NCBI RefSeq assembly: GCF_048771995.1
Contig: NC_133026.1
Coordinates: forward strand, 56,793,001 to 56,857,000
Source of the DNA: Taeniopygia guttata
Lineage: Eukaryota; Chordata; Aves; Passeriformes; Estrildidae
Direction: 5' to 3'
DNA length: 64,000 bases
Below, in pieces: positions 1 to 13,270 of the stretch (position 1 is its first letter; every line of letters begins with the position of its first letter). Position numbers and translations under genes: made by a program. The notes below the pieces were generated by a model that saw nothing but the letters and a program-made list of their open reading frames with translations, had not been told where the DNA came from and searched no databases.

Positions 1-205
1 ACTTTTTAATACTGAATCACACTTTGTCTCTTGGGAGAGAAAGAAATGTTAATAAAACAAAACTTACTCACTTTTTCTCATGTTTCTGAAATGTGTAAAT
101 GACATTGAGCTTTAAAAACTAGTGTTTTGATCCTGTAGATATAAAAGAAAGAAAAGGAAGGAGAGTTGAGATACTGTAAAAAATACAAGTACAGACAAAT
201 ACAGA
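1..205. other. AT-rich unannotated flank
   Basis: I see nothing recognisable here apart from A/G-rich runs near 140-165. It is the left flank of the ERVL-type LTR. Confidence 0.6.
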
Positions 206-759
206 AGTCCTGATTTTGGCTAGGGTACAGTTAATTTTCTTCTCAGTAGCTATTATAGGGCTGTATTACAGACTTGTGCTAAAAAGAAGGATGTTTCTGT
301 TACTGCCGAGGAGTGCTTATACTCAATCTAAACCTTTTCTCCTTCTCACTCCATCCCTCCAGTGAGAGGCTGGGGAAGTTGGTAAGGGATTCAACCAGGA
401 CAGCTGACCCAAACTGACCAAAGGAATATTCTATACCACATGGCATCATGTTCAGCATATAGAGCTGGGGGAAAAAGAAGGAAATGGGGGATGTTTAAAG
501 GGATGATGCTTATCTTCCCAAGTCCACACTACACATGATGGAAATCCCTGGTTTTCTAGAGTTGATCAAACACCTGCCTGCCCATGGGAAGTGGTGAATG
601 AATTCTTGTTTTGCATTGCTTTGCTTTGCTTAATAAACTTTTTCTCCACCCACAAGCTTTCTCATTTTTACTCTTATTATTCTCTGCCCCATCCCACCAG
701 GGAATAGTCAGTCAGTTGCTCTCTACTTTTTAGTTGATGTTTGGGGTTAAACCATGACA
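206..759 (+). mobile_element. Solo LTR of an avian ERVL-type endogenous retrovirus
   Basis: The segment follows a dispersed avian LTR almost throughout. It opens with a degenerate start (AGTCCTGATTTTGGCT where TGTCCTG is expected), passes through a block reading CAGCTGACCCAAACTGACCAA, and has a TATA-like CATATAGAG at 455-463. The AATAAA poly(A) signal is at 632-637, and the end is GGTTAAACCATGACA at 759. The first base pair of the usual TGTC...GACA terminal inverted repeat is mutated on the left. No gag or pol sequence lies on either side, so this is a solo LTR left by recombination between two LTRs. I could not find a clean target-site duplication. Family recognition is from memory of avian repeats. 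The LTR nature is very likely; the exact subfamily is not established. Confidence 0.88.
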
Positions 760-1020
760 GTTATGTAAGGAAACCATTTAGTTAATTTTAAACATAAAAA
801 TCATATCTTGCAATGATATTTACTGGTATGAATTCTTTGAATCATGAAAGAAACTGGATGAGTAAATGACAATATAATCATGAAGAGTGAGATAACACTC
901 TGGCTGCATAACAAATTTATCCAAAGATATGCTGATACATCTGTTATTTTGTATGTCAGTTTTTGGAGACTTTAAGGAATATTTGCAGATGAAATGCTGG
1001 CAGTGGGTATCAAACATAAC

Positions 1021-1058
1021 AAAAAAAAAAAAAAAAAAAAAAAAAAACCCAAAAAAAA
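1021..1058 (+). repeat. Poly(A) tract
   Basis: There are 27 consecutive A, then CCC, then 8 A. No AATAAA lies within about 30 bases upstream and no flanking duplication is evident. A retrocopy tail is possible but unsupported. Confidence 0.9.
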
Positions 1059-2687
1059 CAAGATCTGTGTACAGTGTCTAATAAGACCTGAAATCTGTTT
1101 CTCCACACAATTGCTTCATAAATTATACTTAGGCATATTTAAATGACTTCACACACCTCTTCCCAGCATAGTAATGAATCACTTGGAGTTTCAAAATTCT
1201 GCAATGAGGCATTTGCAGAAATAAGATAATCATTCCTGAGGAAGCTTTCAAACTTGCTGTTCATATTCTTTTTGGTACAAATGTTTTTATCTCTAAACAG
1301 AAGAGTTCACTTTTAAAACTCACTCTTGACTTTTTCCCCTGAAGTAATGAAATCACTTTTATTTCTATCTTTTCTTTTACACTAAACATTTGATATTGTT
1401 TAGATATTAATAAAGACACAATGCAACTAACTATGAACTATGAACTGTTCTGAGCCTGCAATTCTGTACTGTAATATTTTGAACCCTTCTGAGGGAAAGA
1501 TATTTTGGTTTCTGTAATTAAATGTATATTCATTATGAAGAACTCCTGGCATGAGGACAATAGAGAGAATCTGAAACTCATTTTTAAAGAGTTTAAAAGA
1601 CTCTTAGAAATAAGTAAAACAAAAACAGAAAACTAAAGCCTGTCCCTGCAATATAATATTCAAGCTAGGAACTGTAATAAAGTAAAACCAATAGTCATTT
1701 TAATACTGTGTGGAGAACTAATACTTTTGATTCTTATGCAAACATCTCATTCTCATATGAATATCCATAATCTTAGAAAGACCTATCAAGGAAAAAATAC
1801 CCAAAGGTATGTATGTGAAGCTGTTAAGAATCTGAATATGCTAATTGAATGCTTCTGCAGTTCTATTAAGCTAAACAATTCTGCGTTAATTACACATAAT
1901 TCTGTGTAGGCTAATTTTTTATACTAAATAAAATTACCATGTTTACATTAAAATAGGAAATTTCTATGCTTTAGCTAACATTCCATAATTGTGTTATGAG
2001 ATATAGGAAAGCAAGCAAATTATATACTTAAAATATATCTATACAAAAAGTTTCAAACAAAAAGTTCTACTGTTGATATTGATGGAAGTAAATGTAGGGC
2101 ATAAAATAAGTGATCAATTATGACAAACTCAAAATTTTCAATTTTATACCTTGGATTTTTAAAAGCTATTCCAAAGCAGTGATGATTTTCTATTGAAATG
2201 AAATCTCCATGAACTTGATTCTTCTGCAATCTTTATTTCTCTCTTCAACTTCTGTTAATTCTCATTTTTAAAGATAATTTCTCCAGTGATTTTAACCACA
2301 CGCAAGTATTCATTCAAATATGTGTTTTTTTTCTGAACTTGTAGATTTTGTCATCAGTGTCTTTTTCATTATATGGATAGAGTAGCATTAAAATAAGTAG
2401 TGTCATAACTGATTGAAGGCAGTTGATTTTTTGGAGGTAAACGAGGATAGCAAAAAAGAGTTCTTATGTCAAGATCATGCATAGATTTCTCTCTGAGATT
2501 AGGCTGAAATATTCTGTTCAACATATAATAGCTCTCAAGCAAAAGCTTAATTATTTTAAGTTTAGGGGAAGCTAACTTATAACAAGAACATCATATTTTA
2601 CAAATTATATTCTTTAAGAATTCAGCTTTGAAGTGTATCTTCTCTGTGCTCTTTCAATTGGAAGCCAGGTTTAGTCTATGAATGCAA

Positions 2688-2730
2688 AATATTACTCTAG
2701 AAAGTAATACTGCAATATTACTCTAGAAAG
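2688..2730 (+). repeat. Short tandem duplication, period 26 bp
   Basis: AATATTACTCTAGAAAG occurs at 2688-2704 and again, identically, at 2714-2730. Each copy is preceded by a similar TGCAA. This looks like a simple local duplication. Confidence 0.85.
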
Positions 2731-4063
2731 ACTTTATGGGTAAGGTGTTAATTTAAATCCTTCAAAATCTATTCTTCCTTACCTCTTACCTATGTCCCCA
2801 AATACTGGCAATGCTTTGTTTAGTTCAGTTATCTATTTCCTGCTTCATACTGCTCCATTATGTGTTTTCTTTTTTCTCTTATAGACTTGTAGCTACTGAT
2901 TGAAATCTGGACATAAGCCTTTTTTCTTTTTTTTTTGTGACACTCTATTTGCTTTAGCTTCAGCAGCTCAGTTCTTACTTCAATGATCTTTAAATATCTG
3001 CTGCACTCCCAATCTCACAGCCAAGTTACATGAAGTCCATTGATTCTTCAGGCATCACAAGATTTTGCAAAGAGACTGCAGAAACTCCTTTTTTTTCCCC
3101 CAGAAGTTTCTAGAAACTGTTAGTTTCCAGTTTTGCGATTTTCTGTTAAGAGTTCCTTCAGACTTAGGTAAAATTTCAATAATAATTATTGTCATCTCAT
3201 GTATGCTATGTGGGGTAGTAGATAACTGCAAAGATAGAAAACCATCTGTTAATGTGAGCAAAGATAGAATGATCTACTAGGAAACATGTATGTACACAAA
3301 GTCATCATGCCAGTATCTAATTCTGTAAAACATAAAACTTCAACAAGAATACATCTGGAATATCATATCTGTTGCCAAATTGTTGTTTTTTTTTTTAAAT
3401 ACTGAATTGAAAAGTTATTGAATTGCAATAAAACTGAAGTATGCAGCAGACTATGTAATGGTTTGAATCGTAATGAAATGGAAGAAATTTTGGACATAGT
3501 GTGCAGAAATTTTGGGAAATGTTTTGTTTATTCCAAAAATAAAAGTCTTAATGTGGGGTATTGAAAATAATTTTATTTAGTAAAGTGTTTTGGCTTATAG
3601 GTTTTAACAGACGTAAGTGAACACCTACAGCCTTGTTTCTGTAAGCGGTGTAAGAGAAGCTTCGCATAGACATCTGATGCCGAGGGGAAATAGTGTTGAT
3701 ATGTTGTCAAAATGTTAAGAACCACTCAACCAAGCTACAGAAATAGAAGTACATAACTATCCATCTCAGGAGTATTATCTGAGGTAAAATGATCTATAGA
3801 AATTGTATGTGTTATTTTCTTTGTAAATGGATGGATTTGATCTTTCACCCACTATAATTCAGGTATTAGTTTTCAATTACATTCTTCAAGAGTTGTAAAG
3901 GAGACAAAGTAATTGAGATTAGTGGATAATTAGATAATTCAGTATTACGTAAATAAGGCTAAAAAGCAATCTCTGGGGAATTAGTAGTTTTGTGGTTCAG
4001 CTTAATGTGTATGTGAGCTCAGGTATCTTAGTCTACTTGATCCCTTTGTTTCCTATCTCCATA

Positions 4064-4090
4064 TGGGGGCCTATTAATTTGAGGCCCCCA
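4064..4090. repeat. GC-rich inverted repeat (9-bp arms)
   Basis: TGGGGGCCT at 4064-4072 is the exact reverse complement of AGGCCCCCA at 4082-4090. The 9-nt spacer is AT-rich. The stem is notable for its GC content in AT-rich surroundings. Confidence 0.85.
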
Positions 4091-4225
4091 GATAACATGG
4101 TAATTAGCTGTGGGGCTATACACATATATTCCTAGTAAATTATCTCCTCTCTGTCATCCCTCATCAAAAGAATAGATGCATTTTTTAAAATTCCAAATTT
4201 TTGCAAACTTTCAGTACCATTATCA

Positions 4226-4563
4226 GATCACACAAATTCCCAGAGTGTTTGGAGTTGAAAGGAGCCTGTGGAGGTTTGGACTCCAATCCAAACCCCACAG
4301 TAAAGAAAGTCGACCTCAAGAAAATTTTTACATGATTGCATCCAGTTGGGTTTTGAGGATCTCCAGAGGAGGAGATTCCACAACCTTTTCAGTCAGTCTG
4401 TTCCAGTGCTAGGTCATCCTAAAAACAAAGATGACTTTCCTTATATTCAGATGGAACTTTCAGTGTTTCAGTTTCTTCCTGTTCCTCTTATTCTGTTGCC
4501 AGTCACCACTAAGGACAGTCTGAACCCATCCTCTTAGCACCCTTAAGATATTTTTATGCACAT
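4226..4563 (-). mobile_element. 5'-truncated CR1 LINE fragment
   Basis: Read on the plus strand, this is the antisense of the CR1 3' region. It starts with a degenerate tail (ATCACACAAATTCCCAGAG) followed by GGAGTTGAAAGGAGCC. It then has GGGTTTTGAGGATCTCCAG, GAGGAGATTCCACAACC, CTGTTCCAGTGCTAGG, TTTCAGTTTCTTCCTGTTCC and a terminal AGATATTTTTATGCACA. This order and wording match the well-known avian CR1 3' end. The copy is about 338 bp and diverged, as expected of an old, 5'-truncated insertion. It carries no intact reading frame. The boundaries are good to roughly 10 bp. Confidence 0.88.
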
Positions 4564-5910
4564 GTTTATGTGCTTTTGTTTAGTTAAGGTATGCTCTCAG
4601 TTACAAAAATTCCTGTCCAGAGCTATTGTACAAAAATTAACTGTCCATTGCATTAATCTCTGGCTAGATTATTTTTGTGCTAAAGAGAATCTCAGATTTA
4701 ATTAAAGAGCATTAAAAGAAATGTTCATCCTAGTCAGAGTATGACAGATCTAAGACAGAAGAATAGGCACACTGATTCCAAGGCAGACAAAAATGTGTTG
4801 GTATTTATAATGTAGTCTTATTAAATCAGGAGGCATCAGGGCTTAATAGACTTGGAGTTCAATTGAGTCCAGCCAGCTGTCTGGAAAACCTCTGTGTTGT
4901 GCACCTGTTCAAATATGATTTTTATGGTTTTGTATCCCATCCATGTTTGTTCTTTTTTTTTTTTTCTCTTTATGTATTTCTTCTTGAAAATTTGACAAAA
5001 TGTAATCAGGAAAATGTGTAAAAGTATGCAGAAAGAGAAAGGGAAGAGATAATTAATTTTATTGAACTGGTAAAACAGAGAATTGTGTAAACTGGGATAG
5101 GTAAACGACAGGGAACTGTATTGTGGTAAACATGTACAGACATAGGAAAGATCTGTGTGAGTCCCCTACATTTTCTTTCTAATTAATTTCTATTATTTTT
5201 CTCACTACATCAGTTATTAAATTGTCTGAATCAAATAAGTAAAATTGTGGATAAAATTGTGTACCAATGAGAGAAAGTAATACAAAGTTTTAGACTATTT
5301 GCACTCTTTTTATGCATTCCTTCCCAAAAGGCATATGCAAATGAAATATTTTAATAACACTTCAAAAGTCTTTAAAGCTTTGGTTCAGTTATGTGTAATA
5401 TTTCTAGTATTATTTATAGATTTCAACAATTGGGATATAATTGATATATCTGCTAAGTTGAAAAATCATTTCAGAAATTCATTTACATACTATTTACCAT
5501 TTGCCTTTTGAAGATTTATCTGTTGCTTTTCATTCTAACTATAGCTGCTGGAAGAACGCATCATATTTCTAACCAAGGAAACTGCAAATTGCAGAGAATT
5601 ATGTTTGTTCTATAGTGTTTACAATCAAAATAATTAAAAACATTTACCCTTGATTTTGTTTAGTGGAATTTCATTTTTTTCTCTTTGCTGCAAATTTTTC
5701 CCAGTTTTAATTTTCTGCTCTGTCTTTCAAAACAAACAGGCTTTCCAAAAATCAATTCTATCCTCCTCCCAAGCCCCACTTGTTTTTAATTGCAAAAGAA
5801 CAGTGACTGTATGATGCCAAGTTCTGGTGTTTTCTGAGAAATAATACTTTTATTCTCAACAGATTACAATCTTTCCAACTAAAATTCTTCTGGGCATATT
5901 TAGAACTTTT

Positions 5911-5932
5911 AACCAGGTTCTAAAACCTGGTT
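5911..5932. repeat. Perfect short hairpin
   Basis: AACCAGGTT (5911-5919) pairs with AACCTGGTT (5924-5932) across a 4-nt loop. This is compact, but may be chance. Confidence 0.8.
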
Positions 5933-8922
5933 TGTTTGACAGAACAGGAGATACTATGTTTACAGGACTGAGAAAACAATTTCCACACAGCAGAACTCTG
6001 GAAAAAAATGAAGTATTTCAGTGGGAAAGAAAGGAGAAGTTACCTAAAAAGCACGCAAGGTCTATTGAAATCAGTGGGCTCCTGGTGATCTGTAGTGTGT
6101 TAGAGACATTTTTTACAGGTGTCTGCCACTGGTGTCTTGGATGCATGAAAAATACAGCACCGGGCCACAAGGTTTAATGCTGGTAGATACCTGACACCTA
6201 TCATCACTCAGCAGTAGCAGAAGCACTGAATAATTTAGACTTATCAGTCCCGTTCTGCCAGTTTAAACTAGAGGCACAGAATCCTTAAGAAAAGTATACC
6301 TGACACAGCTGGAAAATGCCAAGAAAACCCTCTTGAGACCACTTAATGAAGAATAATTTTGCAGTGCAGAATTTTTATGGAAAATATAGTCAAAGTCCAA
6401 CAAAGTCTTGTTCAATCGCACATGGAAAGAGAATTAGGGGAGTCCAGAGCTCTCAGATAGCTTGCAGGTGAAAAATAAAAGCATACACTTTTAGGAACAC
6501 AGTGCATTCAAAAGCCATGCAACCTTTTTATTGTTCGTTTAATTGGAGACCAAACTAGCACCTTATGGACTTCAAACAGAGAGGAAACAAACATGTAATA
6601 ATTGATTTTCTGTACAGTATATATTATGTGGTTCGTGGAGATGTACTTATATATAGGAAACTTTTCATAACTTATAAAGAAAGGTTTGAAAAAAGAATTC
6701 CTTTAAAATTCAGTAAGAACTAGAGACTAAGGACTGAAGTCTCTGTTAGTTGCCTCACCTGCTGTGACACTGAGAACTCTCTATTCTGTAATACTTCTCA
6801 AGCTGGCAGGGGAGTTACTGCTCGAAAGGACTTCACACAGCAAGAGGCACATTGAGGTTGGTGGCAAAATACCCAGGTGTGATGTGCAGCGATACTAGTT
6901 CAGTCAGTGAGTTCATCTGAGACACTGATGTTGTTCCTGAAAAATAGTAGAGTTGGTACTCCATGAACTAATGTCCAGCAATAATAGTGGTGGTTGAGTA
7001 GAGTTTGCCCCTGCAAAATGTAAATACTTATAACACAGGGATCAGAACTAGTTTCTCAGATACAATCAGTGGAAAGAAATGAAACTTTCAGGGGAGAAAA
7101 ATAATTATCCATTCTAGAATAGATCAGATGAATATTATAGAGGATTTCTATTATTATGAATAATTCCTTCATCTCCTAATTCTCAAATTCAAATTCTTGA
7201 GCCCGTATTTGTAATTAATTGGAAATGGTACAATCCTTAGAAGGAGATCTTTACAGAGTAGAATTTAAAATTAACTTTTAAAGTCCAGATTTATATTTCT
7301 ATTTAGAAAGCCTCATTCCATCAACTTTTCATGGTCTCTTTAAGAAAAAAGGTCAAATGCCTTATATAAAAAAAAAAGGTTATATAAAAATACCTTTCTC
7401 AAGGCATAACATCCATTTGCTTCTTCCAAATTATATCTATAACTCAATGTGGAAATACAAACTATTTTACTATTACCAAAACAAGTAATGAACTGGAATA
7501 GATTTCACAGAGACATTGCAGTGTCCTGCTAATGGAGATATCTAAGAACAAGTGAGACGCATGTGCCACAAATGTTGACATAACTGATGTTTGCCTATCA
7601 GCATGATGATAGAACAATCTCCAGATGCCTTCTTCTGCCTCATTTTCTATGGTTGTGGTTTATATAAGCTATTTAAAAGAAATCAAGTATGTGTGATATT
7701 TAATTTTGATTCTGAGTGAAGCAAATGCTTAAACCATAGAACTCCTTATGAAGTTAAAATTCTGCTGGTAACACACTGTTGGGACGGTCAGAGGTTTCAG
7801 AGGCCTTAGTCTTGATAACTTCTTCAGACTTCTGTAACCTCCTGCCTAACTATGTCAGCACACTAGGAGACTTTTCTAGTCCTGCTCTTTTAAAAGCCTT
7901 CTAAAAGACCACATGATCCTGGGTTAAGGAGCAGAATTTTGCCATCTGTTTCACTTTCATGATCAAGTCTAATCGAAGCTGGGAATAGTAGGTATATACA
8001 AAAGAAAAAAAAAAAAGGAAAATATGTATTTTTTTAATAAACTGTAGAAATAAACACAGCTACCGAAGGGTACAGTGGTAGTGCAATATATATACATTAC
8101 ACCTTGTGATTTGGATAGGTCACTGCAAGAAGAATTCATCCATAATACTGTATTGGGTTAACTTTACCTTTTATCTCTTTGAGGGTTTATTGCATAAACA
8201 GTCTTTCTGCAGTTCATAATTTAGATGGATTTCTGTATATATTTACAATGAAGCAAATTTCAGTTTAGGAAGAAGTTTTACCTCCTTTATAGATATTTTG
8301 GCTTTTTTTAGTATAAACATGCTTTTGGAATAAAATATTAATGAAGGTAAATTAGGGTCTTAGAATCCTAAACCTTTTAGCATGGTTGACAATCCAGAGA
8401 ATATCGCGTACCCTGTTTCCTCCACAAAATAGAAAATATACCCTCAGCACCCACAGATGTTTCCACCCTTGTGCTTGCAATATGAGTTTCACACTGAGGA
8501 GTTAATAGTATATTTCAACATGATTCTCAGAGATATCAGAGCTGTGTGAATCATTAATGCATGCTTTATGTAATGCCACACCAGATACCACCAACTAAAA
8601 AAAGTATGTCAAAACACATTAAAATTCAGTATATGTTGTTCTTGCCAGAGAGAACAAACTAAGCATAGTAATACAGTGGCTCGGTTAAAAGTAATGCATT
8701 CATGTCTAAAGAAATGTTCCTAAGTTTTAGGAGGCATCCTTTCACAGCTGCACAGGTGCTGCTAAGAGTATAATTTTTTTTTTTTTCCCCACTGGGGAAA
8801 GACAGAAAATACTCTTGCACATGGAACATTACTTCAAAAAGCCATGAGATAGAATACAAACCAAGTACAACTTATCATCTGTGGATTCCCTCTTGCCTAG
8901 TTTTGCTGCTTTGTTTTACCTA

Positions 8923-8978
8923 TATTTTTTTTGTTTTGGATTTTGGTTTGGGGGGTTTTATGCAGGGGGAGGGGGGAG
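8923..8978 (+). repeat. T- then G-rich low-complexity patch
   Basis: A T/G-rich run leads into GGGGGAGGGGGGAG. It has several G-tracts, but the spacing is not clearly four-tract quadruplex. Confidence 0.6.
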
Positions 8979-9477
8979 ATGCCTGCTTGTATATTTTATT
9001 TAAATTATTGCATTTTTACAGCTACAGATTAACCAAAAGGTTTTAAAAAAAATCAAATTAATGAAAGAAGTATGCAACAGCTGTTAGAATAGCTCATTAA
9101 CAAATAACTGAGAGGTAAAGATGACTTTTTACAAAGTTCAGAATACTTTTATTTAGAAAACACAATACCAGGGGTTGATGGTGTTGAGCAATGATGTTTT
9201 CAGATATTCCTTACAGTGATTTTTTATGGGGTAGGTCCAGGCCTGAAACGACCTTTGTAAGTAACTCGACCTTTGTATTGTAACTAATATTTAACCCTTT
9301 TAGAACCAATGTAACCTGTGGCATGCAGTACACATGAATAAATAAGATGCTTGGGAAATGTTGGGGGTTTTATACTTCATTAACTGTAGTCCTCTCAAGG
9401 GACTCTTGGGCTTTTTCATGTGCTGATCAATTTGTAATGGTTTTTGGTATCTAGATATCTGGAAGAGATTTTAGCAT

Positions 9478-9560
9478 GTGATGAAGAGTCTGATTCTACT
9501 GAAAAAACTGGACAGGCTTTTTACAGTGTGGTGAAGGATCTGATTCTGCTGAAAAAATTG
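9478..9560 (+). repeat. Diverged tandem duplication, period 50 bp
   Basis: The 33-bp units at 9478-9510 and 9528-9560 share GATGAAG/GGTGAAG, TCTGATTCT and CTGAAAAAA. They differ at five of 33 positions. This looks like an old local duplication. Confidence 0.8.
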
Positions 9561-12358
9561 CCATATTCCATGTCTGCAAGACAACTGAAATAGACAGAAG
9601 ATAATATTGCAACAACACAGCTAATCCTAAAACACAATTTTGAAATGGTTACTATGCATTTAACAAAAGAAAACCAATAAACAAAAATCCTGTAAAAGAA
9701 ACATCCTCAGTAACACTTAAAACAATTATAAAATTTGTAGACCTTAATAATGTCCGTTTCCTTGAGTGATGTAAATTGCACTTTTTAGAAGTTTGTTTTG
9801 TGAAAATGCAGCCAGTCCACCAAGTGTAGCTCTGCTTGTGTGAAAATGTCTTTTGACTGGTTGCATATTTCACTTCACCCTCTTTGTGGAATTAGCCAGG
9901 GACATGACAACAGTGGGCAGTGGTCAAATGATTTCATCAGTCTAACCAAGAGAATGAGAAAGGGAAAGACAAAAAATTACCAGATACATCTCTACTCCTT
10001 GTATAAAGACTGCTTTTTCCACAGAAGATATTTTTTAATCTACTTATCCACTGGACTATGTTCATTTTATATTGTAGATGTTTAGTTAAGCCTAAATTTT
10101 CATCATGGAAGAAGTGCAGGTACACATCTGACAATAATAAAACATAGCTTAAAATTCAGATTCATTCTAATGACACAGTGACAATACCAGAGAGAATTTG
10201 GCTGATTGATATTTTATTTATAAAATTAAACATTGGAAATTAATAAAATTTTCCTTCTTTGACTTGTGTCTACATATAAAGATTAGTTTAAGCTTACTTG
10301 TGACCTTTCACTTTCCTGAGGTAGTAGGTTTCAATACTATAACTTGTCATTGCCACTATTTCACTAGGTCTAAGACCTACATATATAGAAGAGCAGATGC
10401 TTTAAGCAGAGTTGTGCTATTCTCTTTCTTTCTCTTTTTTTTTCATAGCAAGCAGCAGCATCATCATGCCACAGCGTGTCAAAGTAAACCAAACCATGAA
10501 GAATTTATTTTAAGGAAATTGCTGAATAGTGAATATCATATAAAGTTGACAATATCAGTCATTTCAGAAGACATTTGCTACAGCACAGGACACCTTGTTC
10601 TATGGCTCCTGTCAAAACTCAGCAAAATACAGGGCTCTGTGCCCTCATATGGAGGAAGCAGTTAAACTAATTTCTTAAATGTTGTTATTCCTATCTCCTA
10701 CTTACAGACACTTTTTGTCTCTGAAGACCTTCTTACCTTCTCTTTTCAAATACTGCTGCATGCCTTAACAGCTCTCTTTGGTGGCAGTGTTTGAGTAAGG
10801 AAAAAGCTGTAATTAAGTCTTCAGCTTACGCCATAAAACACAGCCTCTGTGGCATAAAAATAGAGAATTTAAATGCATACAGCATATGTGCTTTTGTGCA
10901 ATTTTATTTTTAAAGTTCTAATTGTATGTTGGCAAGTCATTGTATGCTGGTAAGACGTAGACATGATCCAAACATTTCTAAGCTCAGTATGTGATTTGAT
11001 TGTACTCCTTTCCATAATTTATGTTCTTGGTCACAGAACTGAAGACAAAAGTGTCAAACAAGAACTTGCATACAGGCATTTAAAAATATGGTAACCTGCC
11101 TTTTCAGACTTTTGGTGAAATAGAGAATCAAAGAGCTTTTTGTACTTATTCAGGCTGAAATATTTCTCATGAACATTGCTACTGTCCATGTTATCTATAA
11201 AAGAACTTTGCAGAATAATTGCATGCTTATAGAGAAATTATGGAAAATTTTGATCATTACACTTGAAATAGTATTTTGAAAATCCACAGGCATTCTGTTG
11301 CTGGAATTTATTCTGTATGACTTTCTGACTTCCTGACTATCATTCATAGTTATCTTGCTGGAGGCCACAGACCTCAGATCTACAGATGCTTCACACAACA
11401 CTCACACACAAACTCACCTTGTAAAACTTTCTCTGGCAGATAAGACTGAAATTTGAAAATGAATCACTGTATTTTTACATAGATACCATTACTGCTATTT
11501 GTCTTGTGTTAGTAGCCAGTAAGAGTTATGAATCATTACTGCAATGATTTCTTTCATTTGTTGTTTTTATTGGCTAGTTTTTCTACTATATTGTGTAAGG
11601 CTAGAGTTGAGTAAGAAGAAAGTGAGCTACTTTGTTCTCTTAAGTTACTGTAACATAGTGTGGAGTGAAAAATTAAAGTGGAATATAATTCATGTGTTGA
11701 TAGCTAAATAAAGACTTTGACACTTCAAAACTGTCACATTGGTTCTGTTTAAAAATAAAGATATGGCATATTATAATTTATATATAAATGTGTCTTGGAA
11801 GTCTGAATCAAAGTGCAGTCATTTTAACAGAAATGTTTTTAATAATATAATATTCTGTACATATTTTCCTGTAGAGGTTTCCAGTATTAAAGTCAAAATA
11901 TGGTTTTTATTATTTTCCTATGCCTTGTCTTCCTCTCCCATCCTCCAGCTGATGTATTTTCAAACAACCTACTGTCTAAATGCTGAGACGCATTTGTTTT
12001 GTGGAGGAGGCATGAATATGATCTGAAAATAGTGATCAATCTTCCTGCTAGTGAATTGACATCTTGCTCCCTCTGTCATGGTTATATGGGCTGCTGGTCA
12101 TAGGAATAAACTCACAAACCATGTGGTATGGTTTTGTTTTGGGCTTGTTTGGTTTTTCCTTTCTGAAAACTAAGCAGCCACAACAGAGTATCAGCTTCAT
12201 GGTATTTCAGCTGAACTCCAGCTGTCTTTTGTACAAACCAGAGAGGTAATGCAAATATGCATACTCAGAAAGCATCTATGAAAACTTTAGGATGGAGAAG
12301 CATTATTTGAATTGTGGCAACACATATGGAGACATTGTGAGCACCGGTGAGGGAAGGG

Positions 12359-12702
12359 CTCTTCCTTCCTTCCTTCCTTCCTTCCTTCCTTCCTTCCTTC
12401 CTTCCTTCCTTCCTTCCTTCCTTCCTTCCTTCCTTCCTTCCTTCCTTCCTTCCTTCCTTCCTTCCTTCCTTCCTTCCTTCCTTCCTTCCTTCCTTCCTTC
12501 CTTCCTTCCTTCCTTCCTTCCTTCCTTCCTTCCTTCCTTCCTTCCTTCCTTCCTTCCTTCCTTCCTTCCTTCCTTCCTTCCTTCCTTCCTTCCTTCCTTC
12601 CTCCCTCCCTCCCTCCCTCCCTCCCTCCCTCCCTTCCTCCCTTCCTCCCTTCCTCCCTTCCTCCCTCCCTTCCTTCCTCCCTTCCTCCCTCCCTCCCTCC
12701 TC
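12359..12702 (+). repeat. (CTTC)n / (CTCC)n polypyrimidine microsatellite
   Basis: The first part, to 12600, is perfect CTTC repeats (about 60 units). It is followed by CTCC and mixed CTTCCTCC units to 12702. No purine interrupts the plus strand for about 344 nt, so the minus strand is a matching polypurine tract. Such mirror-symmetric tracts can form intramolecular triplex (H-DNA), and the array length is likely to vary between individuals and assemblies. The open frames reading Leu-Pro-Ser-Phe (plus) and Lys-Glu-Gly-Arg (minus) across it are by-products of the repeat, not genes. Confidence 0.98.
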
Positions 12703-13244
12703 TGGATGTGCCTCTTCCCCCTGCCAGAGTGCCTCAGACCCCAGTCTACACAAGCTGCTGTCAGCTGGAGTTTCAGAGCTCACAGGTGTATTTAAGACAG
12801 GTTCCTTCAACCCTCAAACACCCTCACTAGCTCTGACTGTAGCTGAGATAGAAACTTCCACCTTTAGAATTACTTTCCACATCACAGCCTTAGAAAATAT
12901 TTTTGTTTCTCAGTAAGATATGGATACAGTCACTTTTTCCCAACTGTGTAATGTGTTTACTTATAACGGTGTTTTTTTTTAAATTATGGGAATATTCAGA
13001 AAACTTTTCATTGTATTTAGCGCATAAAATAATTTTTATTACAAATTTGAAAACATGTCCTATCCTATCAACTTATGACTCACACTCTAGGTGAGAGAAT
13101 ATGCTCAGAGTTATAGAAATGGATTAAATTTTATACTGAGAGATTAGGCTGTGTATAAGTGCTTCATGGACCTCCTGTAATGAGGTCTCCTGTCTCCTAA
13201 AACACCAAGTCTGTTTTGATTCTTCTGATATGTATTTCTCAGTT

Positions 13245-13270
13245 TTTGAAGAGTGAGTTTGAAGAGTGAG
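13245..13270 (+). repeat. Perfect 13-bp tandem duplication
   Basis: TTTGAAGAGTGAG occurs twice head to tail with no mismatch. Replication slippage explains it. Confidence 0.9.

Larger units (their letters stand above)
760..4225. other. AT-rich gene-free stretch
   Basis: There is no coding or RNA gene signal. The stretch holds an A27 run at 1021-1047, a 26-bp-period duplication at 2688-2730 and a GC-rich hairpin at 4064-4090, each listed separately. The remainder is AT-rich, with scattered T and A runs (for example near 2923-2936 and 3382-3397). Confidence 0.6.
4564..12358. other. AT-rich gene-free stretch
   Basis: No gene is supportable. The stretch contains a hairpin at 5911-5932, a G/T-rich patch at 8923-8978 and a 50-bp-period duplication at 9478-9560. 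A pyrimidine tract at about 10421-10448 ends in CATAG and resembles a splice acceptor, but nothing around it supports an exon. The 5.9-6.3 kb and 6.7-7.0 kb parts are slightly GC-richer and match no repeat I recognise. Confidence 0.55.

Noticed and set aside
1021..1058. Poly(A) as the tail of a processed pseudogene
   Set aside because: No poly(A) signal just upstream, no matching gene sequence and no flanking duplication.
10264..10665. 133-codon plus-strand frame, the longest outside recognised repeats, with an acceptor-like tract at 10421-10448
   Set aside because: No recognisable domain, no upstream exon or donor partner, ordinary AT-rich composition; a frame this long is expected by chance in 64 kb.
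12265..12916. Three long open frames on both strands over the CTTC array (181, 167 and 189 codons)
   Set aside because: They are translations of a tetranucleotide repeat, which stays open in every frame, with repetitive residues and no domain.
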